Below, in pieces: positions 9,296 through 18,252 of a stretch of DNA of 64,000 nucleotides. The translations under genes were made by a program, and so were the position numbers. Origin of the DNA: Dyella sp. BiH032 (GTDB lineage Bacteria; Pseudomonadota; Gammaproteobacteria; Xanthomonadales; Rhodanobacteraceae); the NCBI RefSeq assembly GCF_031954525.1, contig NZ_CP134867.1, positions 3,534,001-3,598,000 of the forward strand, given 5' to 3'. A model generated the notes under the pieces. The model searched no databases. It saw nothing but the letters and a program-made list of their open reading frames with translations, and had not been told where the DNA came from. The stretch's first letter is position 1, and each line of letters starts with the position of its first letter.

Positions 9296-9745
9296 ATGAT
9301 GAACCCCCGCAAGCCTCTCCTCACGCTTCTCGCCTCTGGTTCGCTGCTGTTCGCAGGCACCCTGCTGGCACAAGATCAGCAGACGCAACCGCCCATGCCT
9401 CCGCCGCCGCCCGCGCCGCAGACCACCATGCCGACGCCGCAACCACAGCCGCAACCGCAACCGCAGGCCATGCCGCAGCCGCAGGCGGCGCCCACGCCAC
9501 CGGCAGGCCCGGACAGCACGAAGTTCGACAGTGCGCAGGGCCAGGTCACCGTCAACTCCAGCATGCCGGCCGTCAAGGATGCTGGCCCGCCGCCGGATTT
9601 CGCCACGCTCGCCAATGGCAAGGCGTACATCACGGAAGACGATGCGGCCGCCTATCCGCCTCTCGCGAACGACTTCCTGCATGCGTCCGGTGGCAGCCAG
9701 CATTTGAATAAGTCCGCCTATGCGCGCTGGTTGAAGCAGCGCTGA
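9296..9745 (+). CDS. Exported Pro/Gln-rich protein with degenerate EF-hand-like C-terminus
   Basis: A 149-residue predicted periplasmic protein. It has a Sec signal (cleavage after LLAQ), a long Pro/Gln-rich repeat stretch (about residues 30-70, many PQ pairs), and a compact C-terminal region (about 100-149). That region has the spacing of a calmodulin-like pair, with FATLANGKAYITEDDAAAYPPL then FLHASGGSQHLNKSAYARWL, but most calcium-ligand Asp residues are replaced. Related proteins in this order carry intact DxDxDG loops, so this looks like a non-binding derivative. Two adjacent ATG codons (9296, 9299) follow GGAG. A strong terminator follows. Function unknown. Confidence 0.65.
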   Translation: MMNPRKPLLTLLASGSLLFAGTLLAQDQQTQPPMPPPPPAPQTTMPTPQPQPQPQPQAMPQPQAAPTPPAGPDSTKFDSAQGQVTVNSSMPAVKDAGPPPDFATLANGKAYITEDDAAAYPPLANDFLHASGGSQHLNKSAYARWLKQR

Positions 9746-9760
9746 GCTTCCGGCACCCTG

Positions 9761-9796
9761 ACGCCGGCCGCGGCGCGCCGCGGCCGGCGTTTTTTG
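9761..9796 (+). terminator. Strong terminator
   Basis: A perfect GC-rich palindrome (9761-9790) followed by TTTTTT ends the EF-hand-like gene. Confidence 0.85.
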
Positions 9797-9892
9797 TGTG
9801 CGGCACTCGCTTTGTCGCGCCATCCCCACGCCCGGATGGGCCCGCCTGCCTTTCGAGGCACCTTTCATGGAACACGTTTCGTGGAGTACGCA

Positions 9893-10984
9893 ATGACGCG
9901 ACCGAACATCCCGATCGCATGGCTGCTGACCGCGGCATGCATCGCCCTGCCAGCGCATGCGCAGAACCCCGATCCGATGGACATCCGCGCCTGCACCGCC
10001 GTCGAAAGCGACGCGCAGCGCCTGGCGTGCTACGACCACGCGACCGGCCGCGTCAATCTGCCTTCCGCACAGAAGAAGGCGAACGAGGCGGCCATCGCGC
10101 CCGGCGTCTTCCCCTCCGACCGGAGCCAACGCGACGTCGCCACGCAGGGCAATCCCGAAGTGTCCCGTCCGCTCTCGCTGCTGGACTCGCGCTGGGAACT
10201 GACGCCCGAGAGCAAACTGGGCACGTTCAATCTGCGCGGCTACAAGCCGCTGTACCTGATGCCGGTATTCGCCACCAGCAACCAGAACGCGCGGCCGACC
10301 AGTCCCAACCCGGAAAACACCGTCGCTACGCCGCAGCGTGTGCAGAACGTCGAGGCGAAATTCCAGATCAGCCTCAAGACCAAAGTCTGGCAGGGCGTGT
10401 TCGGCGACGCCGGCGACCTGTGGGTGGGCTACACGCAGTCCTCCCGCTGGCAGGTCTACAACAGCCACACCTCGCGTCCTTTCCGCGAGACCAACTACGA
10501 ACCCGAAGCCCTGCTGATCTTCAACACGAACTACAACCTGTGGGGCTGGGACGGGCGCCTGCTCGGCATCGGCGTCAACCATCAGTCGAACGGCCGCTCC
10601 AATCCGCTGTCGCGCAGCTGGAATCGCGTGGTCGGCAACATCGGCTTCGAGCGGGACGGCTGGACCGTCATGTTCCGCCCCTGGTGGCGCGTGCCGGAGA
10701 AGGCCAAGGACGACAACAACCCGGACATCAGCGACTACGTGGGGCGCGGCGACGTGCAGATCGTGCGCGAATGGAACGGGCAGGAATTCGGCCTGATGCT
10801 ACGGCATTCGCTACGCGGCGGCAGCCGCAGCCACGGCGCCGGGCAGCTCACCTGGGCGTTCCCGATGAGCGGCAACCTGCGTGCCTACGTCGAGCTCTTC
10901 AAGGGCTACGGCGAAAGCATGATCGATTACAACCACAACGCGACGTACCTGGGCATCGGCATCTCCCTGCTCGACTGGTACTGA
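9893..10984 (+). CDS. pldA: Outer-membrane phospholipase A
   Basis: A 363-residue outer-membrane beta-barrel phospholipase (A1/A2 activity) that removes phospholipids mislocalised to the outer leaflet. It has a Sec signal ending at PAHAQ and a mature N-terminal extension with CTAVESDAQRLACYDH. The catalytic NHQSNG supplies the His and Ser, with Asn in RSWNRV, matching His142, Ser144 and Asn156 of E. coli OmpLA. Repeated amphipathic strands end in an aromatic C-terminal residue (LLDWY), the usual barrel-assembly signal. The ATG follows GGAG. The gene ends at a terminator that lies inside the 3' end of the convergent monooxygenase gene. Confidence 0.9.
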   Translation: MTRPNIPIAWLLTAACIALPAHAQNPDPMDIRACTAVESDAQRLACYDHATGRVNLPSAQKKANEAAIAPGVFPSDRSQRDVATQGNPEVSRPLSLLDSRWELTPESKLGTFNLRGYKPLYLMPVFATSNQNARPTSPNPENTVATPQRVQNVEAKFQISLKTKVWQGVFGDAGDLWVGYTQSSRWQVYNSHTSRPFRETNYEPEALLIFNTNYNLWGWDGRLLGIGVNHQSNGRSNPLSRSWNRVVGNIGFERDGWTVMFRPWWRVPEKAKDDNNPDISDYVGRGDVQIVREWNGQEFGLMLRHSLRGGSRSHGAGQLTWAFPMSGNLRAYVELFKGYGESMIDYNHNATYLGIGISLLDWY

Positions 10985-11002
10985 GCAGGATGCGGACACC
11001 CG

Positions 11003-11035
11003 AAGGCCTGGTGGTCAACGCCACCAGGCCTTTTT
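11003..11035 (+). terminator. pldA terminator overlapping the convergent gene's end
   Basis: A 12-base-pair stem (11003-11014 with 11021-11032) and six-base loop followed by five T. The stop codon of the convergent FAD monooxygenase (11015-11017) is in the loop. There is no T run on the minus strand. Confidence 0.85.
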
Positions 11036-12202
11036 CGTGCCAGTGAGGATCTTCAGTGTCTGCCCGCGCGCCAAGGGCAACCGGCTCAGCGGATGAAACG
11101 CCAAGTCGCGCCACCACGCGATGCCGTCGTGACCGGACTGGAACAGCGGCGTCAGCCACCGGCTCACCCGCTGGTAGACGGCCAGATGATCGCGCCGGCG
11201 CCTGGCGTAGCCAGCCAGCGCCTCGCTCAGGGAAGCGTGTTCCGCGAGCGCGTCGGCCAGCGCCTCGGCGTCGAGCAGTGCCATGTTCACGCCCTGCCCC
11301 AGCTGCGGGCTCATGGCATGCGCCGCATCGCCGACGAAGACCAGCCGCCCCTGCACCGGATGGCGCAGCACCACGTCGCGGTAACGCGCGCGCTGGAGCT
11401 GTTCCGGCGCGTCGATGCCTTCGAGTAGGCTCGCCGCTTCCGGCCACAGTGTCGCCACGCGCCGATGCAGGTTCGATAGTGCGTTGGCATCGAACCTGTC
11501 CACCTGCTCGCCCGGCAGGCTGAAAAAGAACGTGAGCCACTCCCCGTCATGGTCCACGCGCTTCCCCACCGGAAGCAGGCCGATCATTTCCCGCGCGCCC
11601 GCATAGCGCTGGCGGAGTTCGCCGCCGTGCGGCCAGTCCCGCATCGGCAACAGACACCACACCGCTCCCCAGGGATACAGCGTCTCGCGGCGCCGCTGCG
11701 CGTCCGGCAACGCGCGGCGCAGGCGCGAGTGGGCGCCATCGGCGGCAATGATCAGATCGAACGGGCCGTGCGTGCGCCCCTCGCGGTCGCGCAGACATGT
11801 GCCCTCTGCGGTCACATCCTCGATAGGCACACCCGTGTGGATGCGGTGCGCATCGTCATACGCATCGCGCAGCAAGCCGAACAAGGCGCCACGTGTCAGG
11901 CCGAGCCCGAAGCTGTCCGGCGCGTGATCGGCGTAGCGCATGTCCATGACGCGACGCCCCTGGGCGTTGACGCCGAACAGCCGCTCGATGCGCCGCCCCT
12001 GGGCGAGCGCGCGCTCGTGCAGGCCCAGCCTGGCCAGCACGCCCAGGCCCGTCGGCTGCAGCAGAAAACCGGCCCCGACCGGACCGGGCGCGGGCGCCTG
12101 CTCGTAGATGCTCAGCGCGTGTCCCTGGGCCCCAAGAAAAAGCGCGGCGGCCTGGCCGGCGGCGCCGTAGCCGACGATGGCGATGTGCAGGAGCTGCCGC
12201 AT
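11015..12202 (-). CDS. FAD-dependent monooxygenase (UbiH/PhhA class)
   Basis: A 395-residue class A flavoprotein monooxygenase that uses NAD(P)H and O2 to hydroxylate a small substrate. The FAD-binding IVGYGAAGQAAALFL begins at residue 8; the DG-type motif DLIIAADGAHSRLR is in the middle; the C-terminal FVGDAAHAMSPQLGQGVNMALLDA binds the FAD pyrophosphate. All three are canonical. The substrate cannot be told from sequence, though salicylate or 6-hydroxynicotinate hydroxylase relatives are similar. Start ATG at 12200-12202. Its last codons (KKAWWR and stop) form one arm and loop of the pldA terminator. Confidence 0.82.
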   Translation of the reverse strand: MRQLLHIAIVGYGAAGQAAALFLGAQGHALSIYEQAPAPGPVGAGFLLQPTGLGVLARLGLHERALAQGRRIERLFGVNAQGRRVMDMRYADHAPDSFGLGLTRGALFGLLRDAYDDAHRIHTGVPIEDVTAEGTCLRDREGRTHGPFDLIIAADGAHSRLRRALPDAQRRRETLYPWGAVWCLLPMRDWPHGGELRQRYAGAREMIGLLPVGKRVDHDGEWLTFFFSLPGEQVDRFDANALSNLHRRVATLWPEAASLLEGIDAPEQLQRARYRDVVLRHPVQGRLVFVGDAAHAMSPQLGQGVNMALLDAEALADALAEHASLSEALAGYARRRRDHLAVYQRVSRWLTPLFQSGHDGIAWWRDLAFHPLSRLPLARGQTLKILTGTKKAWWR

Positions 12203-12244
12203 GCGACTCCGTCCATGAGAGTTGCCGGGGCCAAAGTCACCCCA

Positions 12245-12280
12245 TAAAAAAAAGCCGGCCCGGCGAAAGCCGGGCCGGCG
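12245..12280 (-). terminator. slyD terminator
   Basis: A 12-base-pair GC stem with GAAA loop (about 12254-12279) is followed on the minus strand by eight T. Confidence 0.85.
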
Positions 12281-12290
12281 CGAGCCTCGC

Positions 12291-12773
12291 TCAGTGGTGG
12301 TGGCCGCCTTCGCCGTGGACGTGGCCGTGGGCCAGCTCTTCCTCGGTCGCCTGGCGCACGTCCGTCACTTCGATGGCGAAGTGCAGGGTCTTGCCGGCCA
12401 GCGGATGGTTGCCGTCGATATGCACGACGTCGTCGTCCACCTTGGTCACGGTGACATTGATGACACCCTGGGGACCATGGCCCTGGAACTGCATGCCCGG
12501 CTGGATGTCCTCCACGCCCTGGAACGCCTCGCGCGGCACGGACTGGGTCAGCTCGGCGTGATGGACGCCGTAGCCCTCTTCCGGCGCCACGTCCACCTTG
12601 AACTGGTCGCCGGCCTGCCGACCGGTCATGGCCTTCTCCAGGCCCGGCACGATCTGGCCGACGCCGTGCAGATACGTCAGCGGCTCGCGGCCTTCGGAGC
12701 TGTCGAGGACCTGACCCTGGTCATCGGTCAGCGTGTAATGGAAAGACGCGACGGAGCGCTCGGCGATCTGCAT
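12291..12773 (-). CDS. slyD: FKBP-type peptidyl-prolyl isomerase SlyD
   Basis: A 160-residue cytoplasmic prolyl isomerase and chaperone with a metal-binding tail. The FKBP domain starts FHYTLTDDQGQVLDSS and includes the GVGQIVPGLEKAM segment; the inserted IF chaperone domain follows (AEL to HGPQG). The C-terminus HGHVHGEGGHHH is His-rich but shorter and Cys-free compared with the E. coli tail. SlyD supplies nickel to hydrogenase and urease in other bacteria; none of those genes is in the window. The start is the ATG of MQIAERS. Divergent from the MATE exporter with a short shared promoter region. Confidence 0.9.
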   Translation of the reverse strand: MQIAERSVASFHYTLTDDQGQVLDSSEGREPLTYLHGVGQIVPGLEKAMTGRQAGDQFKVDVAPEEGYGVHHAELTQSVPREAFQGVEDIQPGMQFQGHGPQGVINVTVTKVDDDVVHIDGNHPLAGKTLHFAIEVTDVRQATEEELAHGHVHGEGGHHH

Positions 12774-12930
12774 GGTGTTCTCACAAACAGGGGAATGAAG
12801 AGAGGGACGGCCGGACGCATCCGGCGGAACGAACGGTAAGCCTAGCATCCGCCGGGTCAACCTGCCGAGAAACGGCCCTCGGCGCCATGGGCGAACGTGC
12901 CAGAATGGCGCCCCTTTGCCCACCCGCGCC

Positions 12931-14268
12931 ATGTCCCCACTGACCGACGCCTGGCGCCATCGCCCCACTCACCGCCAGGTCTGGGCGCTGGCCGTGCCGA
13001 TGATCCTGTCGAATCTCACCGTGCCGCTGGTCGCGCTGGTGGACAGCACCGTCGCGGGCCACCTGCCGCGCACGCAGGACCTCGGCGCCGTCGCCGTCGG
13101 CAGTGCGATCTACGCGCTGCCGGTATGGAGCCTCGGCTTCCTGCGCATGGGCACCACCGGCTTCGCCGCGCAGGCCGAGGGCGCCGGCGATCGTGTCGCG
13201 CTACGCACGGTGCAAGCCCAGGCCCTGCTCCTGGCCGCCGCGCTCGGCATCGCCACCGCCCTGCTCATGCTGCCGCTGCTGCCTTGGATGGTCGGCCAGA
13301 TGCGCGTCACACCGGCGCTCGCGGGCACCGGCCTGGATTACCTGCACATCCGCCTGCTCGGCCTTCCCGCGGCGCTGCTCAATTACGCGCTGGCCGGCTG
13401 GTTCATCGGCGCGCAGCGGGCCGGCACGACATTGGCGCTGCTACTTGCCGCCAACCTGGTGAATATCGCGCTGAACCTCCTGTTCGTGCTCGGCTTCGGC
13501 TGGGGTGTGCCGGGCATCGCGCTCGCGTCCGCCTGCGGCGAGTGGTGCGGCGCGTTGTATGGGCTGTGGCGCGCGCGGCGCGCCATGCGCGGCTGGGACG
13601 GCGAGGTGGATTGGCGCGCCATGCGCGGCTTTGCGCACTGGCGCCCGCTGCTGACGGTGAACCGCGACATCTTCGTGCGCACGCTGGCGCTGGAAGGCGT
13701 GTTCTTCAGTCTTTCGCTGCTGGGCGCGCGCCTGGGCGATGCCACCGTGGCAGCGAATGCCTTGCTGCTCAACGGCCTGATGCTCACGGCCTTCGGCCTG
13801 GACGGCCTCGCCAATGCGGTGGAGGCCCTGTGTGGCCATGCCATCGGAGCGCGCGATCCGCTGGCGCTGCGCAGGGCACTGGTGGTGGCCGGTGGCTGGT
13901 CCGTGCTGGGCAGCCTCGGCTACGCGCTGCTGTTCGCCCTGGGTGGTCATCGTTTCGTCGACCTGCAGACCAGCCTGCCCGAGGTGCGCGACGTGGCCTA
14001 CCAAGCCCTGCCTTGGCTGGCCGCGCTGCCGGTCGTCGCGGTGTGGAGCTACCTGCTCGACGGCCTGTTCATCGGCGCGACGCGAGCGCGCGAGATGCGC
14101 GACGGCATGCTGCTGGCGGTGGCGCTGTTCGCCCTGCTCGCCTGGGCCGCGCGTCGCTGGGGCAACGATGGACTGTGGCTGGCCTTCCTCGCCTTCATGG
14201 CGATCCGAGGTGCCAGCCTGGGCTGGATTGCCTGGCGCCTGCGCCGCCGGGGCGCGTGGGCTGCCTGA
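12931..14268 (+). CDS. MATE family efflux transporter (DinF type)
   Basis: A 445-residue inner-membrane protein with twelve predicted helices in two related halves, the MATE fold. It exports drugs or metabolites in exchange for Na+ or H+. The signature PMILSNLTVPLVALVDSTVAGHL in helix 1 and the second-half NRDIFVRTLALEGVFFSLSLLGARLG fit the DinF branch. No ribosome site precedes the ATG at 12931; a -10-like CAGAAT sits about 30 bp upstream, so a short leader is likely. The 37-bp gap to dacB and shared direction suggest joint transcription. Confidence 0.88.
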   Translation: MSPLTDAWRHRPTHRQVWALAVPMILSNLTVPLVALVDSTVAGHLPRTQDLGAVAVGSAIYALPVWSLGFLRMGTTGFAAQAEGAGDRVALRTVQAQALLLAAALGIATALLMLPLLPWMVGQMRVTPALAGTGLDYLHIRLLGLPAALLNYALAGWFIGAQRAGTTLALLLAANLVNIALNLLFVLGFGWGVPGIALASACGEWCGALYGLWRARRAMRGWDGEVDWRAMRGFAHWRPLLTVNRDIFVRTLALEGVFFSLSLLGARLGDATVAANALLLNGLMLTAFGLDGLANAVEALCGHAIGARDPLALRRALVVAGGWSVLGSLGYALLFALGGHRFVDLQTSLPEVRDVAYQALPWLAALPVVAVWSYLLDGLFIGATRAREMRDGMLLAVALFALLAWAARRWGNDGLWLAFLAFMAIRGASLGWIAWRLRRRGAWAA

Positions 14269-14305
14269 GCAGCACCTGGCGCGGGCCTGCGCGATACTCC
14301 GCGCC

Positions 14306-15868
14306 ATGAACGATCGCCGACGCTTCCGCCGCTGCCTCGCCCTGCTGACGGCCCTGCTGCTGGGCGCCTTCGCGCACGCCGACGAACCAGCGCCCCTTGC
14401 CAGCCGCATCGAGGCCCACATCAGCCAGCCCCGTTTCGCCGGCGCGCGCTGGGGCATCGCCGTGGTGTCGCTGGATACCGGTCGCCTGCTCTACGCACAC
14501 GACGGCGACCGGCTGTACCAGACGGCTTCCACCGCGAAGCTGTTCACCGCCGCCTTGGCGCTGAGCGAACTGGGGCCCGACTACCGTATTCCCACCCGCC
14601 TGCTGGCCAAGGACCGGCGGCATGGCACCGCGCTCGACGGCCCCCTGGTCCTCTACGGCATGGGCGACCCCACCCTGGGCTCGGACCCGGCGACCGCGGA
14701 CTGGGCCGAGCGCATGGCAAGACAGGTGGCCGACCGCGGCATCCGCACGATCAAGGGCGGCATCGTCGCCGACGACACTTACTTCGCCAGCCCCGCCATG
14801 GGTTCGGGCTGGGAGGCCGCGGACCTGCAGAGCTGGTTCGCCGTTCCTTCTTCCGCGCTGAGCGTGCAAGAGAACCAAGTGGAGGTGACGGTCGCGCCCG
14901 GCGTGCGCGAAGGGCGCCCCGCCATCGTCTCGATGGAGCCGGCGAGCGCGCTGCCAGAACTCGACAACCGCATCGTGACCGGCGCGCCCGGCGTGCGCAA
15001 CGACATCAATCTCTACCGCGCGCCCGGCGAGGGCACGCTGTACGCCTTCGGCAACATTGCCGCGAAGGGACCGGCGCAACGCTTCAAGCTCGCCGCGTTC
15101 GACCCGGCCTTGCTGGCCGGCAAGCAGCTGCAGTCCGCGCTGATCCGGCACGGCGTCACGGTGCAAGGCGGCGTGCGCGCGCTGCACTGGCCGCAGAACG
15201 GCGACGCCCTGCGTGAGAACGCCCAAGTCATCGCCGAGGTGGAATCGCCGGTGCTGGGCGAGATCCTGCAGCGCGGCCTCAAACGTTCGCAGAACCTCTA
15301 CCTGCAGAACCTGCTGCTGATCGCCGGCGTCCGCGCCCAGGCCGACGCGGCGCAAGGCCCCTCGCCGCCGAGCGGCTTCCTGTCCACCGAGAACTGGGGC
15401 ATACGCGGCCTGCGCCAGCTCCTGGAACACATGGGCTTACCCGTCGGTTCCACCGTCATCGAGGAAGGCACCGGCCTGTCGCGGCGCGACCTGAGCACGC
15501 CCAGCGCGATGGCGCGGCTCTTGTCCTTCCTCGCCTCGCAGTCCTACGCACCGGCGGTGCTGGAAGCCCTGCCGATCGCCGGCGTCGATGGCACGCTGCA
15601 ATGGCGCATGCGCGACACGCCAGCTGCCAACAACCTGCGCGCGAAGACCGGCAGCATGTCCCTGGTGCATTGCCTGGCAGGCTACGTCACCACCGCCGGC
15701 GGTGAACGACTCGCCTTCGCCATCATGCTCAACAATTACGACCCGCCGGCCGGTGCGCCGAGCGCCAGCCGCGACATCGACGCCATCGCCGTGATGCTGG
15801 CCGGCTTGCGCGCGGATGCGCCGGCGCCGGAAAAGAGCGGTGCGGTGGCCGCTCAGCCGGCCAATTGA
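14306..15868 (+). CDS. dacB: D-alanyl-D-alanine carboxypeptidase/endopeptidase (PBP4)
   Basis: A 520-residue periplasmic penicillin-binding protein of peptidase family S13 that trims pentapeptides and cleaves peptidoglycan cross-links. Motifs are present in order: signal peptide (cleavage after AHA), STAKLF (nucleophile Ser75, Lys78), KRSQN in place of SxN, and RAKTGSM as the KTG box. The large inserted domain typical of PBP4 lies between the first two. The protein has an extra Ala/Pro tail after LRAD. The start is ATG at 14306; no clear ribosome site is visible. Its 3' end overlaps the convergent glutathione peroxidase by 16 bp. Confidence 0.9.
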   Translation: MNDRRRFRRCLALLTALLLGAFAHADEPAPLASRIEAHISQPRFAGARWGIAVVSLDTGRLLYAHDGDRLYQTASTAKLFTAALALSELGPDYRIPTRLLAKDRRHGTALDGPLVLYGMGDPTLGSDPATADWAERMARQVADRGIRTIKGGIVADDTYFASPAMGSGWEAADLQSWFAVPSSALSVQENQVEVTVAPGVREGRPAIVSMEPASALPELDNRIVTGAPGVRNDINLYRAPGEGTLYAFGNIAAKGPAQRFKLAAFDPALLAGKQLQSALIRHGVTVQGGVRALHWPQNGDALRENAQVIAEVESPVLGEILQRGLKRSQNLYLQNLLLIAGVRAQADAAQGPSPPSGFLSTENWGIRGLRQLLEHMGLPVGSTVIEEGTGLSRRDLSTPSAMARLLSFLASQSYAPAVLEALPIAGVDGTLQWRMRDTPAANNLRAKTGSMSLVHCLAGYVTTAGGERLAFAIMLNNYDPPAGAPSASRDIDAIAVMLAGLRADAPAPEKSGAVAAQPAN

Positions 15869-16338
15869 GCAGCCACGTCCTTGGCGATCTTCTCCGGCGT
15901 GTCGGTGGGCGCATAGCGCTTCACCACCTGGCCGTCGCGGCCGACCAGGAACTTGGTGAAGTTCCATTTGATCGATTCGCTGCCGAGGATGCCCTTGCCT
16001 TCGCTCTTCAGCCATTTGTAGAGCGGATGGGTGCCGTCGCCATTGACCTCGACCTTGGCGAACAGCGGGAACGTCACGTCATAGCTGGTGCTGCAGAAGT
16101 TCTTGATCTCGGCTTCGTCGCCCGGTTCCTGGTGGCCGAACTGGTCGCACGGGAAACCCAGCACGGCCAGCCCCTGGTCGCGCTGGCTCCGCCACAGCTT
16201 TTCCAGGCCCTCGTACTGGGGGGTGAAGCCGCACTTGGAAGCCACGTTGACCACCAGCAGCACTTTGCCGCGCCACTCGGCGAGGGAGCGCTCGTTGCCG
16301 TCGATGTCGCGCGCGCTGAAGTCGTAGGCCGTGGTCAT
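15853..16338 (-). CDS. Glutathione peroxidase (thioredoxin-dependent type)
   Basis: A 161-residue thiol peroxidase of the GPx fold that reduces H2O2 and lipid hydroperoxides. The catalytic tetrad is visible: Cys in NVASKCGFTPQ (about residue 36), Gln in the following helix, and Trp/Asn in KWNFTKFLV. FPCDQFGHQEPG supplies a second Cys, the usual resolving residue of thioredoxin-dependent bacterial enzymes. The length is standard. Divergent from metN with 93 bp between start codons. The stop codon lies inside the end of dacB. Confidence 0.9.
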   Translation of the reverse strand: MTTAYDFSARDIDGNERSLAEWRGKVLLVVNVASKCGFTPQYEGLEKLWRSQRDQGLAVLGFPCDQFGHQEPGDEAEIKNFCSTSYDVTFPLFAKVEVNGDGTHPLYKWLKSEGKGILGSESIKWNFTKFLVGRDGQVVKRYAPTDTPEKIAKDVAAQLAG

Positions 16339-16431
16339 GGGCGAAGCTCCGGTAAGGGTGCGCGGCAGTCTACGCCAAGGCCGGGCGTGCTGGCATAGAA
16401 TGCCGCCTCCGGTCACTGTCCAAGGCCCGTT

Positions 16432-17442
16432 GTGATCCGCTTCGTCGATGTCCACAAGTCCTACCGCGTCGACGGCAAGGACATCCCCGCCCTGCAGCCC
16501 TTCAGCCTGGACGTCGCAGACGGCGAGGTGTTCGGCATCATCGGCCATTCGGGCGCCGGCAAATCCACGCTGATCCGGCTGATCAACCTGCTGGAGCGTC
16601 CGAGCGGCGGCGGCATCCTGATCGACGGCACCGACATGACCACGCTGGGCGACCATGAGCTGCGCATGCAGCGGCGCCGCATCGGCATGATCTTCCAGCA
16701 CTTCAACCTGCTCAGCTCGCAGACCGTGGCGGACAACATCGCCTTTCCGCTGCGCCTGGCGGGCGAACGCGACGAACAGACCATCCGGGCACGCGTGGAT
16801 GAGCTGCTGCGCCGGGTCGGCCTGGAAGCCCATGCGGCCAAATATCCTTCGCAGCTGTCGGGCGGCCAGAAGCAACGCGTCGGCATCGCGCGCGCGCTCG
16901 CCAATCGGCCGTCCATACTGCTGTGCGACGAAGCGACCAGCGCGCTGGATCCGCAGACCACGGCCTCCGTGCTGGACCTGCTGGCCGAGATCAACCGCGA
17001 ACTGAAGCTCACCATCGTGCTGATCACCCACGAGATGGACGTGGTGCGCCGCGTGTGCGACCGCGTGGCGGTGCTCGACGCCGGGCGCATCGTGGAACAA
17101 GGCACCGTGGCCGACGTGTTCCTGCATCCGCGGCACTCCACCACCAGGCGCTTCGTCAACGAGGCGCTGCCCGAGGAAGCGGCGAGCGAACTGGCACCCT
17201 ATGCCCATGTCCCCGGCCGCATCCTGCGCCTGTCCTTCCGCGGGGACACCACCTGGACGCCCGCGCTGGGCCGCGTGGCACGCGAGACGGGCGTCGACTT
17301 CAACATCCTTGCTGGCCGCATCGACCGCATCAAGGACCTGCCATACGGCCAGCTGACGCTGGCCATGCAGGGCGCCGGCGTGGACGACGCGCTCGCCGCA
17401 CTGCGTGCCGCCGGCATCGAGATCGAGGAGCTGAGCCGATGA
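16432..17442 (+). CDS. metN: Methionine ABC importer ATPase
   Basis: A 336-residue ATPase of the MetNIQ importer for D- and L-methionine. The Walker [10 protein letters not shown], signature [15 protein letters not shown], Walker [13 protein letters not shown] and switch His in LITHEMDVV are intact. The C-terminal region (about 245-336) is the NIL domain, which in E. coli binds methionine and shuts off transport when the pool is full. The start is GTG at 16432 with AAGG upstream, and a -10-like TAGAAT lies at 16396-16401. The stop overlaps the metI start (ATGA). Confidence 0.95.
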   Translation: MIRFVDVHKSYRVDGKDIPALQPFSLDVADGEVFGIIGHSGAGKSTLIRLINLLERPSGGGILIDGTDMTTLGDHELRMQRRRIGMIFQHFNLLSSQTVADNIAFPLRLAGERDEQTIRARVDELLRRVGLEAHAAKYPSQLSGGQKQRVGIARALANRPSILLCDEATSALDPQTTASVLDLLAEINRELKLTIVLITHEMDVVRRVCDRVAVLDAGRIVEQGTVADVFLHPRHSTTRRFVNEALPEEAASELAPYAHVPGRILRLSFRGDTTWTPALGRVARETGVDFNILAGRIDRIKDLPYGQLTLAMQGAGVDDALAALRAAGIEIEELSR

Positions 17443-18122
17443 GCGCCCCCTTCCTGCAAAGCCTCTTCCCCAACATCGACGACTGGGCCGAAATCGGCGG
17501 CGCCTGCATCGACACCTTGCTGATGCTCGGGGGCTCGCTGGCGCTGACCGTGGTGATCGGCCTGCCGCTCGGCGTGCTGCTGTACCTCACCGGCAAGGGC
17601 CAGCTGCGCGAGATGCCCAAGCTCTACGCCGTACTGTCTCTGGTGGTGAACATCCTGCGCTCCATTCCCTTCATCATCCTGATGATCGTGCTGATGCCGC
17701 TGACCTATGTGCTGGTCGGCACCAAGCTGGGCATCCGCGGCGCGATCCCGCCGCTGGTGATCGGCGCGGCGCCGTTCTTTGCGCGCCTGGTCGAGACGGC
17801 GCTGCGCGAAGTGCAGCGCGGCGTCATCGAGGCCAGCCAGGCGATGGGTGCCAGCACCTGGCAGATCGTGCGCCACGTGCTGCTGCCGGAAGCCCGGGGC
17901 GGCCTGATCGCCGGCGTCACCGTCACCGCCATCGCCCTGGTCGGCTATACCGCCATGGGTGGCGCCGTCGGCGCCGGCGGACTGGGCGACCTGGCCTATC
18001 GCTACGGCTACCTCGGCTACAAGCAGGATTACACCGTCGTGACGGTAGTCCTGCTCATCGTGCTGGTGCAGCTGCTGCAGGTGATCGGCGATCGCGTGGT
18101 GGCGCACTTCACGCGGCAGTAG
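17439..18122 (+). CDS. metI: Methionine ABC importer permease
   Basis: A 227-residue inner-membrane permease with five predicted helices, partner of metN through the EAA coupling loop ([22 protein letters not shown]). The binding-protein-dependent permease fold and length match MetI. It starts by ATGA overlap with metN, so translation is coupled. It is followed by a 130-bp gap before metQ. Confidence 0.95.
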   Translation: MSAPFLQSLFPNIDDWAEIGGACIDTLLMLGGSLALTVVIGLPLGVLLYLTGKGQLREMPKLYAVLSLVVNILRSIPFIILMIVLMPLTYVLVGTKLGIRGAIPPLVIGAAPFFARLVETALREVQRGVIEASQAMGASTWQIVRHVLLPEARGGLIAGVTVTAIALVGYTAMGGAVGAGGLGDLAYRYGYLGYKQDYTVVTVVLLIVLVQLLQVIGDRVVAHFTRQ

Positions 18123-18252
18123 GCGGAAGCCGGCCGCATGGCCGGCGCCAGCCGTCCCCCGATTCCCGGCCAGGGGCTGCCTTTGCATCCAGCCGTATGG
18201 ACGGCTACTCTGGTGCGCCGCATCAAGGGCGTGTCCCTGTGAGCTCGAACCC

